Below are positions 33,404-35,929 of a stretch of 35,929 bases of DNA, piece after piece. The stretch is from Rubrivirga marina. GTDB lineage: Bacteria > Bacteroidota > Rhodothermia > Rhodothermales > Rubricoccaceae. The translations under genes were made by a program, and so were the position numbers. Each line of letters begins with the position of its first letter. The first letter of the stretch is position 1. Location of the stretch: contig NZ_MQWD01000001.1 in NCBI RefSeq assembly GCF_002283365.1, positions 4,189,042 to 4,224,970 of the forward strand, read 5' to 3'. The notes under the pieces are model-generated. The model was not told where the DNA came from, did no database searches, and saw only the letters and a program-made list of their open reading frames with translations.

Positions 33404-34039
33404 CTACTCGTCGCCACGGGCGGCGTGGAGCGCGCGCCACCCGTACCACGCCGCGACGCTCCGCCACGGCGCGTAGGGCTCACCGATGGCCGCCATCTCG
33501 CGCGGCGTCGGCCGGGCGTCGAGGCCGTGGATGATCCGGTGGCCCTCCTGCACGCCGAGGTCGGCCGTCGGCCACACGTCGGGGCGGCCGAGGTTAAAGA
33601 TGAGGACCATCTGCGCCGTCCACGGGCCGACCCCGCGGACCTCGGTGAGCGCGCGGACCACCTCGTCGTCGGCCAGGCCCAGGAGGTCGGCGCGGCTCGG
33701 GAGCGTGCCGGCGCGCTGGCGGGCGACGAGGTCGCGGACGGCGGCGGTCTTCGCGCGCGACAGCCCGCAGGCCCTCAGGTCCTCGTCGGGCGCCGCGGCG
33801 AGCGCGTCGGGGTCGAGCGTCTCGCCATCCCCGAACGCACGGAGCACGCGGCCGTGGATGGTGGCCGCGGCCTTCGTCGAGAGCTGCTGAAAGACGATCG
33901 ACCGGAGCAGCCCCGGCAGCGTCTCGACGGGCCGGAGCGTGAGCGTCGGCGGACCGATCCGCGCGACGGTCTCGGCCATGCGGGGGTCGGCCTCCGCGAG
34001 GGCGTGGCTGGCGGCGACGACGTCGTAGGGGGGCTCCAT
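33404..34039 (-). CDS. AlkA-type DNA-3-methyladenine glycosylase (HhH-GPD)
   Basis: 211 residues from ATG 34039. The HhH-GPD core is clear: SIVFQQLSTKAAATIHGRV, the hairpin LTEVRGVGPWTAQMVLIF (~131-148), and the catalytic Asp160 in VWPTADLGVQEG. It removes alkylated bases such as 3-methyladenine in base-excision repair. It lacks the N-terminal beta domain of E. coli AlkA and is close in size to the compact Mag/AlkA2 forms. No Fe-S Cys cluster is present. It has its own upstream region and is not part of an evident ada operon. Confidence 0.92.
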   Translation of the reverse strand: MEPPYDVVAASHALAEADPRMAETVARIGPPTLTLRPVETLPGLLRSIVFQQLSTKAAATIHGRVLRAFGDGETLDPDALAAAPDEDLRACGLSRAKTAAVRDLVARQRAGTLPSRADLLGLADDEVVRALTEVRGVGPWTAQMVLIFNLGRPDVWPTADLGVQEGHRIIHGLDARPTPREMAAIGEPYAPWRSVAAWYGWRALHAARGDE

Positions 34040-34181
34040 GAGGGCGGGGGATTGGGGCTTGGAAGGTCTGAGCTCCCCCTGTCAGCCGCCCGTCAGCGCG
34101 AGCGAGCACCCTCTACCGGTTTCCAGTTCCTCATCCCTAGGTCCCGCGAGCAGAGCGAACCGGAGATCCGGGCGGCCATCT

Positions 34182-35216
34182 CTACTCATCCCCGTAGATC
34201 ATCGTCACGACCCGGCCGCTCCGGGTGATGTAGCCGCGGTACATGCCCTCCGTGTTGAACGGCATCGACACGTTGCCCCCGGCGTCGAGCGCGATGATGC
34301 CGCCGGTGCCGCCCGCCTCGGTGAGCGTCTCGCCGATGACGTGGCTCGCGGCCGTGTCCACGGACTCGCCGAGGTAGGCCATGCGAGCCGCCACGTCGCG
34401 GGCGATGCCGAGGCGGATGAAGAACTCGCCGTGGCCCGTCGCGCTCACGCCGCACGTCGCGTCGTCGGCGAAGGTGCCGGCGCCGATGATGGGGCTGTCG
34501 CCGATCCGGCCCCACCGCTTGTTGGTCATGCCGCCCGTCGAGGTCCCGGCCGCGAGGTGGCCCTCCGCGGAGAGCGCGACGGCGCCGACGGTCCCCGTCA
34601 TCTGCCACGGCTCGGGGGCGGGCACGGCGAGGCCGGTCGCAGACCGCTCTTCCTCTTGCACGCGGAGGAGCGACTGCCGCCGGCTATCCGTGTGGAAGAA
34701 CTCGTTCGGGACGAGTTCGAGGCCCTGCTGGAGGGCGAACTCCTCGGCCCCCTCGCCCGAGAGGAGCACGTGCGGCGAGGCCTCCATGACGCGCCGCGCG
34801 AGGGCGATCGGGTGGCGGACGTGCATCGTCCCCGTCGAGGCGCCCGCCAGCCCGGACGCGCCGTCCATGATTGAGGCGTCGTGGCGGACCGTCCCGTCGG
34901 AGGCGAAGACTGCGCCACGGCCGGCGTTGAACTCGACGTCGTCCTCGAGCACCTGGAGCGCGGCGGTGACGGCGTCGAGGGCCGACCGGCCGGCGGTGAC
35001 CTCGGCGTGGCCCGCGCGGAGCGCCTGCTCAAGCGCGCCGCGGACGGCCCGCTCGGTCGCGTCCGTCATGTCGGCCCGAAGGAGCGTCCCGGCCCCGCCG
35101 TGGACGACGAGGACGACGGGGTCGCCGTCGAGGCCGGGCAGCACCTCCACTGTCTGGGCCGTGGCGGGGAGCGCCAGGACGGCGAGGGACGCGAGAAGAA
35201 CGAGCGAGCGGAACAT
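34182..35216 (-). CDS. Exported isoaspartyl peptidase/L-asparaginase (Ntn hydrolase)
   Basis: 344 residues from ATG 35216, which begins a signal peptide (MFRSLVLLASLAVLALPATA); the frame extends far upstream but only as shadow sequence. The plant-type asparaginase fold is seen from VVLVVHGGAG, through NAGRGAVFASDGTVRHDASI and MDGASGLAGASTGTMHVRHP, to the self-cleavage site GTVGAVAL, where Thr209 becomes the N-terminal nucleophile, then STGGMTNKRWGRIGDSPIIG. It cleaves itself into two chains and hydrolyses isoaspartyl dipeptides or L-asparagine. Periplasmic location suggests peptide scavenging. A TATCTTCG box upstream may be its promoter. Confidence 0.94.
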   Translation of the reverse strand: MFRSLVLLASLAVLALPATAQTVEVLPGLDGDPVVLVVHGGAGTLLRADMTDATERAVRGALEQALRAGHAEVTAGRSALDAVTAALQVLEDDVEFNAGRGAVFASDGTVRHDASIMDGASGLAGASTGTMHVRHPIALARRVMEASPHVLLSGEGAEEFALQQGLELVPNEFFHTDSRRQSLLRVQEEERSATGLAVPAPEPWQMTGTVGAVALSAEGHLAAGTSTGGMTNKRWGRIGDSPIIGAGTFADDATCGVSATGHGEFFIRLGIARDVAARMAYLGESVDTAASHVIGETLTEAGGTGGIIALDAGGNVSMPFNTEGMYRGYITRSGRVVTMIYGDE

Positions 35217-35231
35217 GACGGCAGGGGGGCG

Positions 35232-35250
35232 TACGTTGAGGCCGAAGATA
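35232..35250. promoter_or_regulatory. Two divergent putative -7 boxes
   Basis: TACGTTGA (35232-35239, plus) faces the His/Cys-rich gene and TATCTTCG (35243-35250, minus) faces the asparaginase gene. They lie 22 and 26 nt from the respective starts and overlap in their flanks, so one polymerase may hinder the other. Confidence 0.45.
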
Positions 35251-35261
35251 GCCGGCGCCCC

Positions 35262-35717
35262 GTGCTCCCCCTCCTCCGTCGTCTCCGCCTGCCCGCATTC
35301 GTGGTGGCCCTCGCGATCCTCGCGGGGCCGGCCGCCAGCGCCGCGTGCCTCTACGCGATGGCGGACGCGGCGCACGACGGTCACGCGATGCCGAGGGGCG
35401 AGGCGCCCATGGAGCACGGCCTGATGCCGACGGGCCACGACGAGGCCCCGCCGTGCCACGACGAGCCGGCTCCCGAGCCCGCGCCGCCCGCCGACGGGCA
35501 CGGCCTCCACGACTGCGCCTCGCCGTGTTGCCTCGCCGAGGCGCCCGTCTCCGACGCCCCGTCCGTGGTCGTGTCGGCCGCGCAGGCCGTCCCCGCGCCG
35601 GCAGCGCTCGAGGTCGTCGTCGAGGCCGAGCCGGTCGTGCCGACGGTCGAGCCGTGCGCGTCGCCCCCGCCGCGCACGGCGCGGCTCCATGCCGTCTTCC
35701 AGCGGTTCCTGATCTGA
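35262..35717 (+). CDS. Exported His/Cys/Met-rich protein (possible metal handling)
   Basis: 151 residues from a GTG at 35262. A hydrophobic N-terminus (LPAFVVALAILAGPAASAAC) is followed by a run of potential metal ligands: MADAAHDGHAMPRGEAPMEH, then GLMPTGHDEAPPCHDE, and HGLHDCASPCCLAEAP. The rest is Ala/Pro/Val-rich and ends RTARLHAVFQRFLI. It resembles the short His/Met-rich proteins that precede copper/silver efflux genes in many Bacteroidota, and a lipoprotein gene follows at 35847. That role is inference from composition and position. Two hairpins follow the stop (35724-35745 and 35747-35766). Confidence 0.6.
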   Translation: MLPLLRRLRLPAFVVALAILAGPAASAACLYAMADAAHDGHAMPRGEAPMEHGLMPTGHDEAPPCHDEPAPEPAPPADGHGLHDCASPCCLAEAPVSDAPSVVVSAAQAVPAPAALEVVVEAEPVVPTVEPCASPPPRTARLHAVFQRFLI

Positions 35718-35723
35718 GAGGAC

Positions 35724-35766
35724 GCGGACGCCTGAGCGCGTCCGCCCACGCCGTGTGTGCGGCGTG
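35724..35766 (+). terminator. Two consecutive hairpins after the His/Cys-rich gene
   Basis: GCGGACGC/GCGTCCGC forms an 8-bp stem with a CTGAGC loop (35724-35745), and CACGCC/GGCGTG forms a 6-bp stem (35747-35766). They lie within 50 bases after the stop. Confidence 0.45.
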
Positions 35767-35846
35767 ACGTCGCCGCCAGCCCCATCGGGCTGGTCCGTCT
35801 TGTGCGCCGCCCGAGGACCGGGCGTGCGCCCCTCTCCGATCCCACC

Positions 35847-35929
35847 ATGCTCCGCTTCGTCGCCCTCCCCGGCCTCCTGCTGGCCGGGTGCGCCGCGCCC
35901 TCGGGCGTGGCCGTCGCCCCGCCCCACCC
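35847..35929 (+). CDS. Lipoprotein, N-terminus only (window end)
   Basis: The first 27 codons from ATG 35847 give a lipoprotein signal with the lipobox LLAGC (MLRFVALPGLLLAGCAAPSG), so the protein is exported and lipidated at Cys 15. The rest lies outside the window. Following a His/Cys/Met-rich exported protein, it could be the outer-membrane component of a heavy-metal efflux system, but nothing in the visible part proves this. Confidence 0.6.
   Translation, partial: MLRFVALPGLLLAGCAAPSGVAVAPPH

Noticed and set aside
34110-34180. Degenerate copy of the dispersed repeat between glycosylase and asparaginase genes
   Set aside because: The similarity (GCAGAGCGAA...GGAGATCC) needs several gaps and substitutions.

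Overview
The window is about 36 kb of very GC-rich DNA (I estimate a little over 70%). It looks like a chromosomal segment of a marine Rhodothermota/Bacteroidota bacterium of the Rubricoccaceae type (Rubrivirga/Rubricoccus-like). The reasons are: a DUF4835 protein and a PorV/PorQ-like barrel (Bacteroidota outer-membrane and type IX secretion families); an M56 peptidase carrying TonB C-terminal domains beside a MecI/BlaI repressor; several promoter-like boxes of the form TAnnTT(T/G/C)G, as expected for the Bacteroidota primary sigma factor; and few Shine-Dalgarno sequences. The exact genus is inference. No phage, transposase, CRISPR array or rRNA operon was seen.

Layout. 1-3331 (minus): a very large hybrid-looking sensor histidine kinase, cut by the left edge. 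3455-7638 (plus): divergent DprA-like protein, alkaline-phosphatase-superfamily metalloenzyme, tRNA-Leu(UAG), and a HEAT-repeat/cyclophilin lipoprotein. 7695-9454 (minus): membrane J-domain protein and the DUF4835 protein, the latter divergent from a PorV-like barrel. 9549-15323 (plus): PorV-like barrel, ComEA-type HhH plus barrel protein, MsbA-type ABC exporter, and a second cyclophilin. 15397-15907: a frameshifted lipoprotein pseudogene. 16071-19336 (minus): ECF sigma factor, zinc-finger anti-sigma-like protein, TerB-like protein and a Tat-exported amidase. 19467-22188 (plus): MecI/BlaI repressor and M56-TonB sensor peptidase, divergent from the sigma factor. 22328-24214 (plus): three small genes (NTF2-like, DUF2071, zinc-ribbon/DUF3592). 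24252-27333 (plus): a thiamine unit made of promoter, TPP riboswitch, NMT1/THI5-like protein and ThiC. 27458-35216: scattered single genes, among them a metallophosphoesterase, DUF2147, a SnoaL-like protein, a 2OG-Fe(II) oxygenase, a secreted barrel, DUF3592, a two-HTH regulator, an AlkA-type glycosylase and an exported isoaspartyl peptidase/asparaginase. 35262 to the end: a His/Cys/Met-rich exported protein and the start of a lipoprotein.

How genes work together. The clearest functional unit is thiamine pyrimidine (HMP) supply under TPP control. The clearest regulatory units are the MecI/M56 pair, with an operator-like palindrome over its own -10 box, and the adjacent ECF sigma/anti-sigma pair. 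Non-coding DNA holds three repeat families worth attention: a recurrent post-stop-codon hairpin built on CCGCCTCGG/CCGAGGCGG; a dispersed 27-bp repeat that supplies an in-frame ATG to two genes; and an (8 bp)x8 tandem repeat directly against the amidase start codon.

Many long open frames on the opposite strand of real genes are high-GC shadows and are not annotated.
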